Shown here: piece after piece, positions 24,073-33,330 of the stretch
How the letters are laid out: the number at the start of each line of letters is the position of its first letter
Numbering within the stretch: the first letter of the stretch is position 1
Origin: Marine Group II euryarchaeote MED-G35
GTDB taxonomy: Archaea; Thermoplasmatota; Poseidoniia; Poseidoniales; Thalassarchaeaceae
Length of the DNA stretch: 41,101 nt
Assembly (NCBI GenBank): GCA_002457155.1
Contig: NTJS01000012.1
Span: 1 to 41,101, forward strand
Reading direction: 5' to 3'
Position numbers and translations under genes: made by a program
The notes under the pieces: model-generated
What the model was told of the DNA's origin: nothing
What the model saw: only the letters and a program-made list of their open reading frames with translations
Database searches by the model: none

Positions 24073-25077
24073 ATGCCTGTACTAAACGTCGCACTGGTCG
24101 GTTCGGAAGACTTGGCGAGGAGATTGGGGAAGAAGGGCGATACTCGGGACATAGAGTCGTATGTCCACAAAGAGAGCAGGGATGGCGAGGTCAGGGTCCT
24201 TTCCCTGCTGAGGCCCCTGAAGTTCCCAGAGAGCATCAGGCCCCTGCTAAGCGTCCTCGATGTCGCTAAGGCGGGACTGCTCGAGATCCGGGAGTTGAGC
24301 GCATCGGTAGGCGAGGCGATGGTTGCACTGGGCTGTTCAGGGATTTCCAGAGGTAGCGCCATCATCTCACCTGACGAAGGGGTTTGGATCGACTCCGATC
24401 AAGTCAGGGTGATGCTGGATCAAGCCGGCCTGGGAGACTGGGAAGTCGTGGAAGGGGAAATCGACGAGCATGGGATCAGAGATAGGCTCTTTGAGATCCA
24501 AGATCAGATGGCTGCTTCGATGGAAAAAACGAACTCATCTCCGTTGATCCTACCTGTTGACCAGCATTTCAACGTCAAGGGAGTAGGTTTGGTGGCAATA
24601 GGATACGTCCAGTCGGGGAAGGTCTCGAAGCATGACGAGGTGGAGGTGATGCCAGCATCCGATGTTGGCGTCGTCAGGTCTCTTCAGGTGATGGATGACG
24701 ATGTTGATGCGGCAATCACTGGGGACAGAGTGGGGGTGGCCTTGCGAAACCTCAGGGAGCAGTCCCTCCACAGGGGCTGCATGATCTGCATTCCCGGAGA
24801 AGGCGGTTTGGTCAGTCACGAGAAGTCCAGTTTCGAGTTGGGCGTAGCGCCCTTCCAGAGGAAGGTGCTGTCCGTCGGAGAGGTGATCCACGCGGCTTCC
24901 GATCTGCAGTTCTCAGTGGGCAGGGTCTCATCATTGGATGGCGACTCGGTAACTGTCGACTGGGAGTCGCCCTTCTGGATCCGAACCGATGGGAGTTCGA
25001 GAGTGCTGATCGTCCAACTGGATGCGACCCCGATGAGGATAATGGGGACAGCGAGTGGCATCGAGACGATTGGTTAG
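24073..25077 (+). CDS. Translation-factor-like protein with EF-Tu domain 2 and degenerate GTPase domain
   Basis: Start at ATG 24073 (MPVLNVALVGSEDLAR) after GGTGATTCG gives 334 residues. The N-terminal half has the order of a translational GTPase. A first strand ends in GSEDLARRLGKKGDTRD where GHVDHGKT should be. SLLRPLKFPESIRPLLSVLD stands near the position of switch II and the DxxG strand. No P-loop, NKxD or SAK motif is visible. Residues about 155-245 (PVDQHFNVKGVGLVAIGYVQSGKVSKHDEVEVMP) match EF-Tu/SelB domain 2. The last 85 residues resemble domain 3. Such GTPase-dead relatives of SelB/EF-1alpha are known in archaea, but their role is unclear. It may bind tRNA or ribosomes. Confidence 0.8.
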   Translation: MPVLNVALVGSEDLARRLGKKGDTRDIESYVHKESRDGEVRVLSLLRPLKFPESIRPLLSVLDVAKAGLLEIRELSASVGEAMVALGCSGISRGSAIISPDEGVWIDSDQVRVMLDQAGLGDWEVVEGEIDEHGIRDRLFEIQDQMAASMEKTNSSPLILPVDQHFNVKGVGLVAIGYVQSGKVSKHDEVEVMPASDVGVVRSLQVMDDDVDAAITGDRVGVALRNLREQSLHRGCMICIPGEGGLVSHEKSSFELGVAPFQRKVLSVGEVIHAASDLQFSVGRVSSLDGDSVTVDWESPFWIRTDGSSRVLIVQLDATPMRIMGTASGIETIG

Positions 25078-26057
25078 ACTGCCGAGGCCTCGTTGGGGGT
25101 GGCCAATTCCGCTAGGTAACCCGAGACCATCTTTCCGAGTTTCCTCTGGTCGCCCTCCCTATGCAACTCCACTCTCATCGAGGATGCCCCTGGGAGTCCC
25201 TTGGTGAAGGATACGGCGTGCCTCTTCAGATTCTTGTTGGGGCTATCCGAGTAAATCTCCTCGGCGAGTTCCAGGTACCTGTCCCAGCACCAGTGCCTGG
25301 CCATCGCGTCACCGCCCTCGCCCCAGGGGGGCGTGGATGTGGTCCAGCCGAGGTCCCTCTTGATCTCGTGGAATATGGATGGCCTGCCTATGGCTCCTCT
25401 GCCGATCATTAGCCCGGTTGCGCCTGTCGCCTCCAGGCATTTCAGTGCCGACGATGAGTCCGTGACGTCCCCGTTTGCGATAACCTCGATGCCTACTGAC
25501 TCTGATATCTCTCGGATCTGTGACCAGTCCGCCTCGCCGGAATATCTCTGTCTAAGGGTCCTGCCATGGACGCAGACCCTCTCCACCCCCTCCTGCTCGA
25601 GCCTCTCGCAGATCTCCAAGGCGGTATTGGGTCCGCTTCCAGTCCCCAGCCTCATCTTCACCGTGATTGGGACATCGGCGGCCTCGATGCAAGCACGGAC
25701 CATGCTGACGACCCTGTCCGGGTCCCTGAGTAGTGCGGCACCCGCGTCGTTCTTGCAGACCTTGGGGGCTGGGCATCCGAAGTTGATGTCAATGACATCC
25801 GCCCTGTCCTGCAGCATCTCTACGGTCTGCACCATCTCCTCCGTGATGCCACCGAAGATCTGGGGAATGAATGGGGACTCTCTAGGATCGCTCTCTACCT
25901 TCAGCCAGGAGTACGTGTTCTTGCGAGTCAGTCCCGATGCTGCGGTGAACTCGGTCACGGTCATGTCAGCGCCACACTCCCTGGCCAGGATCCTGTATGC
26001 GAGGTCCGTGACCCCTGCCATCGGAGCGAGGAAGAGGGGCGGAGCTGATGCTTCCAT
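25074..26057 (-). CDS. tRNA-dihydrouridine synthase
   Basis: The FMN enzyme reduces uridines in tRNA D-loops with NADPH. Start at ATG 26057 (MEASAPPLFLAPMAG) gives 327 residues. The track start at 26120 overlaps the S2 gene by 23 bp and is less likely. Motifs in order are LAPMAGVTDLAYRILARECG, IPQIFGG, DINFGCPAPKVCKNDAGAALL with the catalytic Cys, ITVKMRLG, VHGRTLRQRYSG, IEVIANGDV and GLMIGRGAIGRP. These indicate a Dus-family TIM barrel, closest in feel to DusB. It follows S2 on the same strand, so a translation-related operon is plausible. Its stop overlaps that of the convergent translation-factor-like gene by 4 bp. Confidence 0.95.
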   Translation of the reverse strand: MEASAPPLFLAPMAGVTDLAYRILARECGADMTVTEFTAASGLTRKNTYSWLKVESDPRESPFIPQIFGGITEEMVQTVEMLQDRADVIDINFGCPAPKVCKNDAGAALLRDPDRVVSMVRACIEAADVPITVKMRLGTGSGPNTALEICERLEQEGVERVCVHGRTLRQRYSGEADWSQIREISESVGIEVIANGDVTDSSSALKCLEATGATGLMIGRGAIGRPSIFHEIKRDLGWTTSTPPWGEGGDAMARHWCWDRYLELAEEIYSDSPNKNLKRHAVSFTKGLPGASSMRVELHREGDQRKLGKMVSGYLAELATPNEASAV

Positions 26058-26097
26058 CGTATGGGGGGTCCTGTGCTTGGCTTTGAGCCCGTCGAGC

Positions 26098-26715
26098 TCA
26101 GAAGGTCGATTCCCAGTCATCCACGTTCTCCGCGAGCTCGAACTCGAGGTCCGACTTTAGGGTCCCGCGCAGCTTCAGCGTCTCGCGGGCCAGTAGCCAG
26201 TAGACGAGTGCGAGCGATCGGCGTCCCTTGTTGTTGGCAGGTAGCGCCAGGTCCACGTTGCGGAGCCTGTTGTTGGCATCGCAGATGGCAACGACGGGCA
26301 ATCCCGACTTGACGGCCTCTGAAAGGGCCTGCGAATCCGCTGCCGGGTCCGTCACCATGATCACCTCTGGCTCCATGTAGGTCCTGAGTCTCGGATTGGT
26401 GAGTGTACCGGGGATGAATCTCCCGACGATGTGCTTGGCGCCTATTGCCTGGGCGAACTTCCTCGCTGGCCTCTGGCCGTACTGCCTTGCGCTGACGACC
26501 AGGACCCTGCTTGGGTCGTAGTTGGCGAGGAAGTTTGTGACTACCCTGATCCTGGAGTCGGTCTGGTTCACGTCGATAATGTGGAGTCCGTTGCTGTCAT
26601 TCTGCATGGTGTCTAGGAACTGCTTCATGTCCGCCGATTTCTGGTTGGTGCCTATGTGCACAGCGTGAAGTTGGTACATATCCAGCGACACAAGGGGCGA
26701 CGTACTTTCCGACAT
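26098..26715 (-). CDS. rps2: 30S ribosomal protein S2, archaeal type
   Basis: The 205-residue sequence is the archaeal/eukaryotic form of the small-subunit head/neck protein S2. It includes YQLHAVHIGTNQKSADM, LHIIDVNQTDSRIRV, VLVVSARQYGQRPARKFA, GRFIPGTLTNPRLR, VIMVTDPAADSQALSEA and PVVAICDANN. The length is right for archaea, shorter than bacterial S2. A TATA-like stretch (CGCTTATCAAC on the minus strand) lies about 40 bp upstream of ATG. The common archaeal neighbours of S2 (enolase, RNA polymerase subunits N and K) are not seen here. It is followed by the Dus gene. Confidence 0.97.
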   Translation of the reverse strand: MSESTSPLVSLDMYQLHAVHIGTNQKSADMKQFLDTMQNDSNGLHIIDVNQTDSRIRVVTNFLANYDPSRVLVVSARQYGQRPARKFAQAIGAKHIVGRFIPGTLTNPRLRTYMEPEVIMVTDPAADSQALSEAVKSGLPVVAICDANNRLRNVDLALPANNKGRRSLALVYWLLARETLKLRGTLKSDLEFELAENVDDWESTF

Positions 26716-26789
26716 TCGGTTTCCTCAGCAGCGCGGCCACCTGCCCTTGGTTGATAAGCGCTACGCAGGGGAGAAGAGCGGCCAGAGGC

Positions 26790-27422
26790 TCAGTCCTCTA
26801 GTTCTGAGAGGAAGGTGCACTCCATCTCCCCATTGGCAGAGACCTCGTGGGAGCTCGGGAAGTGCACGCACGGCTTGGTCATGGTCGCATACAGGTCGAA
26901 TGTGTCGTGGAAGGACAGTTGCTCGACCGGCGTGGTCACGCCCCAGCCCCTCGCCTCTACCTCCAGGACCCACGTGCCCTCGATGAAGTCGAGCTGCCAG
27001 TCCCACCTCTCCCCTGGGTAGTCCTGAGTGGCGCGGACCTCCCAGAACGGGACCCCTCCAGACTGCTGTGATCCCGGCTCCCAGAGCCTCGCCTCGACGT
27101 ATCGAACCTGGTTGGTGTCGTTCCCGATCAGGTCCTCGAGCGTGCTCGAGTAGGGGAACTGGGCCCTGAAGTTGATGACCAGGCTGGAAACAGTCTCGTC
27201 GAAGACTATGTTTGTCTCGTTCTCGTAGAGTACAGAGTTGAGCTCAGTCCCGGTCTCGAAGGTCTCCGACCAGCCAACTGTTACGTCCTCGTCTATGTAC
27301 ACCGGTGGTTCCCTCCAGCTCTCCATGATCTCGCGCTGGATGGACAGTGCCAGGCACCCGCTGCTCATCGTGGATGCCATCAGCAGGGATGCGATGAGCA
27401 GGGCCTTCCGGGACGCTCCCAT
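26790..27422 (-). CDS. Predicted secreted lipoprotein, unknown
   Basis: From ATG 27422 the 210-residue protein has a signal peptide (KALLIASLLMASTMSSGC) with a lipobox Cys at position 23. Anchoring to the outer face of the membrane is therefore likely. The remainder is polar with many beta-type segments, for example FETGTELNSVLYENETNIVF and VSSLVINFRAQFPYSS, and looks like a beta-sandwich. It lacks recognisable catalytic residues. Two Cys in the C-terminal 20 residues may form a disulfide. The track's start at 27491 would put 23 polar residues before the signal peptide and is less likely. The function is unknown. It lies between the S2 and GroEL genes on the same strand. Confidence 0.72.
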   Translation of the reverse strand: MGASRKALLIASLLMASTMSSGCLALSIQREIMESWREPPVYIDEDVTVGWSETFETGTELNSVLYENETNIVFDETVSSLVINFRAQFPYSSTLEDLIGNDTNQVRYVEARLWEPGSQQSGGVPFWEVRATQDYPGERWDWQLDFIEGTWVLEVEARGWGVTTPVEQLSFHDTFDLYATMTKPCVHFPSSHEVSANGEMECTFLSELED

Positions 27423-27424
27423 GT

Positions 27425-27440
27425 GAGGTCCAGAGACCTC
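27425..27440. promoter_or_regulatory. Perfect inverted repeat just upstream of the lipoprotein start
   Basis: GAGGTC-CAGA-GACCTC forms a perfect 6-bp inverted repeat with a 4-base loop, 3 bp upstream of the ATG at 27422. It could be an operator or, in RNA, a hairpin covering the translation start. No evidence beyond symmetry and position. Confidence 0.3.
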
Positions 27441-27585
27441 AACGTCTTCAACTCCTTCGCTCAAAGGTGCCTCTCGGTACTCATAGGGCACGTCAGCGCC
27501 TAAGCTCGGTCACCCTTTGTCGTCATTGAGGCGAGCCAGCGTGGGGGAGTCCGGGGATGAATGTTCCAGTCGGGTTTGATCCGGC

Positions 27586-29524
<1,939 letters not shown>

Positions 29525-29555
29525 CTCCAGTTTGTGTCAATCGGAATTTTTGGTC

Positions 29556-29564
29556 TATTTTAAA
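29556..29564 (-). promoter_or_regulatory. TATA box of the groES-groEL operon
   Basis: On the minus strand the element reads TTTAAAATA, a near-perfect archaeal TATA box, with purine-poor flanks (CGTTTAG before it). It is about 36 bp upstream of the groES ATG, predicting transcription start near 29534 and a leader of about 10 nt carrying GGAG. This is the clearest promoter in the window. Confidence 0.65.
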
Positions 29565-29606
29565 CTAAACGAATGGAGCATTGAGAACAAATTCGACATT
29601 TTTGGG

Positions 29607-30464
29607 CTACTCTTCCTCATCATTTCTGGAATTCCACTCCGAGAAACTCTCCACGGCAATTGGCGAGAGTAGGATTACGAGTATCGTGAATGTCAGAGAG
29701 TACCATGACTTTGCGGTTACTGAGCCGGAGGTCCCGGAGGTCGCGAGCTTGATGGCTCCAATCCAGGGAACCTCGGACGAGGCGACTCCCACGATCCAGT
29801 CATCCTCAACTGGTTCCACCGGGTTTCCGCTCGCATCAACTAGGCCTCCGCCCTGGCCCTGGGAGTTTGCACCCGGCTGGTCAATCATGCAGCCTCCGAA
29901 GTTATTGTCCCCCGAGGTCAGGAACCCGGAGTGCTCGGGTTCCCACCCCTCGACCCTCAGGTCGTAGGTCCCCCCATGGTAGGAGCATTCGTAATCCAGC
30001 GTCCATGACACGGTCTCGACGTTTCGAAGGGAGGTCCCCGGCACGTCCCAGCCAGTGCCGTTCGAGACCACCTCGAGAAGGGCCCTGTGGATCACAGGAG
30101 TATCCTGACCGCCGTTCTTCCTGTAGATGATCACGTCCCCCGGCATCCCGTGAGACTCGTATCCGTAGTGCTCGTTGCCAGCTTGTGTTGCCTCGACGAA
30201 GGAGACGATGTCGACCCTGTCCTTGTTCATCACCAGAATAAGGTCCCCGGGGTCAATGGCTCCGATCGAGCCATCTTCCTCGTGCATCATGGACTGCGAT
30301 TCGACGACTACCATGGGAGGGAATGATCCTGTGGATACCCACATCGATCCCAGAAGGAGAACGACCAGGGCGACTGCCAGTGAAGCCTCGCGGACCCACG
30401 GATCAACTGATGAAATAGCCAAATTGCCCTCGGAGTCTGAACTGGCGGCTCCCTCGTCCGACAC
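29607..30464 (-). CDS. Signal peptidase I, ER/archaeal type, with insertion
   Basis: The membrane serine protease removes signal peptides from exported proteins. A GTG start at 30464, directly after the upstream stop, gives 285 residues. The track's ATG at 30500 would overlap the upstream gene by 35 bp. A helix at about residues 27-46 (EASLAVALVVLLLGSMW) is followed by the catalytic Ser in VVESQSMMHE. Then come DPGDLILVMNK, the His in VIHRALL (the archaeal/ER Ser-His type in place of Ser-Lys), and the Asp in SGDNNFGG. About 75 residues separate the His and Asp motifs, longer than in minimal homologues. A second hydrophobic helix is near the C-terminus. Likely cotranscribed with the membrane protein upstream. 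Confidence 0.88.
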   Translation of the reverse strand: MSDEGAASSDSEGNLAISSVDPWVREASLAVALVVLLLGSMWVSTGSFPPMVVVESQSMMHEEDGSIGAIDPGDLILVMNKDRVDIVSFVEATQAGNEHYGYESHGMPGDVIIYRKNGGQDTPVIHRALLEVVSNGTGWDVPGTSLRNVETVSWTLDYECSYHGGTYDLRVEGWEPEHSGFLTSGDNNFGGCMIDQPGANSQGQGGGLVDASGNPVEPVEDDWIVGVASSEVPWIGAIKLATSGTSGSVTAKSWYSLTFTILVILLSPIAVESFSEWNSRNDEEE

Positions 30465-30465
30465 C

Positions 30466-30939
30466 TCATTCCTCCTCGGAGCTGCCCATCGGTGCGTCAT
30501 CTGAGGGCACCGAGAGCTTGGAGTACCTCTTTGGGACCTTGATTCCCAACCTCTCGTACAGGCCCTTCAGCCTTGACTGGAATGACTTGCCGAGGAGGTC
30601 GGCGGCACGCTCGGCGTCCTTGCTCCTCCTCATTACCTCGGCACGTGAGTCTAGTTCCAGTATCTCCGATAGGGTCTGCTTCTTGTCGTAGAAGTAGAAG
30701 AACTCCGGTGCGACGAAGAATAGTGCTATGCTGCCTCCTATCAGGCCGATCCAAGTCAGTGTGATCATCCTGTCACTGGCCTCCTGGGCGTAGTCGAGGA
30801 AGAAGAGCTGGATGAAGGAGAACAGGGCAATGCCGAGGGAGAGTATCGTCATCCACGTGTAGGCCTGGAAGTGGAACTCGTGCTTCGACCTCCACCACTT
30901 CTTGATCGGGTTGGGGGACTTCGTGCTGCGTCGCGCCAT
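30466..30939 (-). CDS. Two-helix membrane protein with cytoplasmic tail, unknown
   Basis: The 157-residue protein starts with a basic segment (MARRSTKSPNPIKKWWRSKH), then two membrane helices near residues 28-49 and 60-82. A charged tail of about 75 residues follows, probably cytoplasmic and partly helical (DSRAEVMRRSKDAERAADLL), ending SDDAPMGSSEEE. No known domain is evident. Its stop codon lies just before the signal peptidase start, so the two are probably cotranslated. The tail could contact ribosomes or the Sec machinery, but that is speculation. Confidence 0.7.
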   Translation of the reverse strand: MARRSTKSPNPIKKWWRSKHEFHFQAYTWMTILSLGIALFSFIQLFFLDYAQEASDRMITLTWIGLIGGSIALFFVAPEFFYFYDKKQTLSEILELDSRAEVMRRSKDAERAADLLGKSFQSRLKGLYERLGIKVPKRYSKLSVPSDDAPMGSSEEE

Positions 30940-31041
30940 GCTATCAGACCCCGCGCCGCACTCACATTGTTAGTCCCTTTCGTCGTTTAGCATCCGATTT
31001 CAGGGGGCAATCAATATGCGATAGAGCCTGCTGGGAGTGCT

Positions 31042-31584
31042 GTGCTGGTTGGTCTGACAGGCAGGAACGCCTCGGGGAAGTCCACACTGGTTAGTTGGTT
31101 CTCAGAGAGGGGGCTCAGGAGCGTTTCATGCTCCGATTCCATTCGAACATGGTTGAGTGACCAAGGGATAGAGACGACCAGGGAGGCCCTGATAGAAGGA
31201 GGGAGGGAGCTTCGGAGGAATGGGGGTGCTGGAGTCCTGGCAGAGATGCTGCTTGAGATTCTGGATGGAGAGGATGCTGTAGTCGACTCGATCAGGACCC
31301 CTGCCGAGGTTGAGGCACTTAGGGGAAGAGGGGATTTCTTCCTGATCGATGTGAGGGCTGACGAGGAGGCTCGATGGCAGAGGATGACCCAGCGGGGCAG
31401 GTCAGGAGACCCTGTCGAAAAGGAGGCTTTCCTCTCCCAAGAGGCTGCTGAGGCAACCTCCAAGGACGAGGCGGGGCAAGCGCTCGATGCCACCGCAGCA
31501 ATGGCAGACATCACCGTGCTAAACGATGGGACGCTGGAGGATCTGGAAGAGAAGCTCGGGGGCATCTGGTCCGCAATAAACTAA
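31042..31584 (+). CDS. Small P-loop kinase (dephospho-CoA kinase-like / UPF0200)
   Basis: The 180-residue protein begins at GTG 31042 and has a Walker A motif at once (GLTGRNASGKST). The order of elements resembles archaeal nucleoside/nucleotide-kinase-like P-loop proteins. CSDSIRTWL follows the first helix, VVDSIRTPAEVEALR comes near the Walker B position, then FLIDVRADEEARWQRMTQRGRSGDP with a lid-type Arg cluster, and ITVLNDGTLEDL near the end. This matches the UPF0200 group, related to AMP/CMP kinases and dephospho-CoA kinase. The exact substrate cannot be read. It converges on the deaminase gene with a 5-bp gap. Confidence 0.78.
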   Translation: MLVGLTGRNASGKSTLVSWFSERGLRSVSCSDSIRTWLSDQGIETTREALIEGGRELRRNGGAGVLAEMLLEILDGEDAVVDSIRTPAEVEALRGRGDFFLIDVRADEEARWQRMTQRGRSGDPVEKEAFLSQEAAEATSKDEAGQALDATAAMADITVLNDGTLEDLEEKLGGIWSAIN

Positions 31585-31589
31585 CAGCC

Positions 31590-32057
31590 TCAATTAGTCG
31601 ATCTGACCTTGATTCCCGCTTCTTCCATCATGGAAACGGACATCGCGAAGTCCTTCTCCCACCGCTCGGGTATCTCGATGTCGCCGGGGTATACGACCTC
31701 GACTATCCCGGCTTGGATAAGGGAGCGAGAGCATCCTGTGCAAGGTGGCCACGTCACATACGCGATGCATCCCTTCAGGGAAACCCCGATCCTGGCTGCG
31801 TGCATTATCGCATTCTCCTCCGCATGGCAGATCAGCGGGTACTTCTGCTCCCTCTCGGCAAGCCTCGAGTCGTCTGCGATCCCCCGGGGGAACCCGTTGA
31901 AACCGGTTGACCTGATCTCGCGGTCCTCCCCGATCACCACGCACCCGACCTTGGTGGAGGGGTCCTTGCTCCATCCCGAGATGTGCCTCGCTAGTTCGAT
32001 GAAACGCGCATCCCACTTATCGCTCACATGCGCTGTGCTGGGCGGTTGGGTAATCAT
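31590..32057 (-). CDS. dCMP deaminase-like zinc deaminase (ComEB family)
   Basis: Start at ATG 32057 (MITQPPSTAHVSDKWDARF) gives 155 residues, and the ATG overlaps the folC stop as ATGA. The motifs are STKVGCVVIG, TGFNGFPRGI, the zinc motif CHAEENAI and PPCTGCSRSLIQAGI. These are the ligands and catalytic Glu of the cytidine/deoxycytidylate deaminase superfamily. The N-terminal pattern (DPSTKVGC, FNGFPRGI) is typical of dCMP deaminase, which makes dUMP for thymidylate synthesis. It is coupled to a folate gene, which fits a one-carbon and thymidylate context. Confidence 0.9.
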   Translation of the reverse strand: MITQPPSTAHVSDKWDARFIELARHISGWSKDPSTKVGCVVIGEDREIRSTGFNGFPRGIADDSRLAEREQKYPLICHAEENAIMHAARIGVSLKGCIAYVTWPPCTGCSRSLIQAGIVEVVYPGDIEIPERWEKDFAMSVSMMEEAGIKVRSTN

Positions 32058-33289
32058 CCTTCGGTTTCGTCCCGAGGGGGGTGTGCCACGAGTGAGTCCC
32101 AGAGATCGAGTCCCTCCCTCGATGCGTGCTCCTCGACGATGCTCCCGACTAGGTATACGCTTCCGGACACGAAAACCGAGCATCCCCTCTCACGGGCGAT
32201 CTCGGAGGCTACTTCCATCGCATCGGAGGGTTCTGGGACCAACAACGGATCCTCCCCCGAGGCCTCGGAAACGGCATCGGCCAGGTCGACTATCGGCACG
32301 GTTGGCCTCCTCCCGCCATTGACCTCCGTCACTATCGTCCGGATGCGCCCATCGGCATTGGAGAACAGCGAGGTCGATTCCGCGAGGTCCTCCTTCTGCG
32401 TCATCCCCAGCAAGAGCACGTGGTCGACACCGGACATTCGACTGAGGTCGTGGGAGATGCTCTCCGGGTTGTGGGCTGCGCTGAGGTGGAAATTGGTCCC
32501 TGACCACGACATGGGGGAGAAGGTCCTGCCGTGCCATGTGACATGGACATCCATCTCGTCCCAGCCTATCCTCCCACCGATCTCGAGGGCCATCTGGTTC
32601 GCAACTTCCTGCGCGTCCTGGCTCTCGGGGGAGAACCAGATTGCGTCTGCACCCGCAATTCCCTCGATAGCCCCCCTCACCCCCTCGTCCTCGTGGTGGA
32701 GGCAGATCATGGGAACGCCGGGCCTGTGTATGCCAGCCTTCTCGGTGGCTATCTTCGAGAGGGAGTCTCCTAGGATCTCCGCGTGGTCCATCGAGATTGT
32801 CGTGATGGCACAGATGTCCGCGTCTACCAGCCTGGTGGAGTCCAGCCTGCCTCCTAGGCCTGTCTCGATGACCGCCCTGTCGACCCCCGACCTGGAGAAC
32901 GCCAGCATGGATGCTAGGAAGGTGGTCTCGAAGTAGGTCGGTTGGATCGCTGGTTCGATGGAGCAGGCCTCCCTCACCTCCTCCAGGAGCCTATCGAACT
33001 CCTCCTCCGGTATCGGTCGGCCGTCTACCCTCGCCCTCTCCTCGACCCTGACCAGGTGAGGTGATGTGAACAGGCCGATCAGATCCCCGTTCCTGGAGCC
33101 AAGCGCAGAGAGGTGTGCACAGAGGGATCCCTTCCCGTTGGTCCCAGCCACGTGCACGCTTGGGAAGTCCGCATGGGGATTGCCGAGCCGGTCTAGCATC
33201 TCCGAGCAAGTGTCCAGTCCCAGCCTTACTCCAGCTCCGATTCTCCCGGTCAACCACTCCCTGATGTCATCGTCGTCACCCGGGTTCAT
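32054..33289 (-). CDS. folC: Folylpolyglutamate synthase / dihydrofolate synthase
   Basis: The 411-residue Mur-ligase-fold enzyme adds glutamate to folates, and possibly to dihydropteroate. It shows the P-loop VHVAGTNGKGS, TSPHLVRVEERARVDG, FETTFLASMLAF with a Mg-binding Glu, ETGLGGRLDSTR, and MDHAEILGDSLSKIATEKAGI. The C-terminal domain from about residue 280 includes SAAHNPES. The ATG at 33289 gives the usual start near the expected N-terminal region. It forms a two-gene operon with the dCMP deaminase-like gene (4-bp overlap). Whether the cofactor is folate or a related pterin in this host is not shown by the sequence. Confidence 0.93.
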   Translation of the reverse strand: MNPGDDDDIREWLTGRIGAGVRLGLDTCSEMLDRLGNPHADFPSVHVAGTNGKGSLCAHLSALGSRNGDLIGLFTSPHLVRVEERARVDGRPIPEEEFDRLLEEVREACSIEPAIQPTYFETTFLASMLAFSRSGVDRAVIETGLGGRLDSTRLVDADICAITTISMDHAEILGDSLSKIATEKAGIHRPGVPMICLHHEDEGVRGAIEGIAGADAIWFSPESQDAQEVANQMALEIGGRIGWDEMDVHVTWHGRTFSPMSWSGTNFHLSAAHNPESISHDLSRMSGVDHVLLLGMTQKEDLAESTSLFSNADGRIRTIVTEVNGGRRPTVPIVDLADAVSEASGEDPLLVPEPSDAMEVASEIARERGCSVFVSGSVYLVGSIVEEHASREGLDLWDSLVAHPPRDETEG

Positions 33290-33330
33290 GGCTGGGTCAA
33301 GGTGAAATGTGCCTTGAAGGTCGTGGAGGC

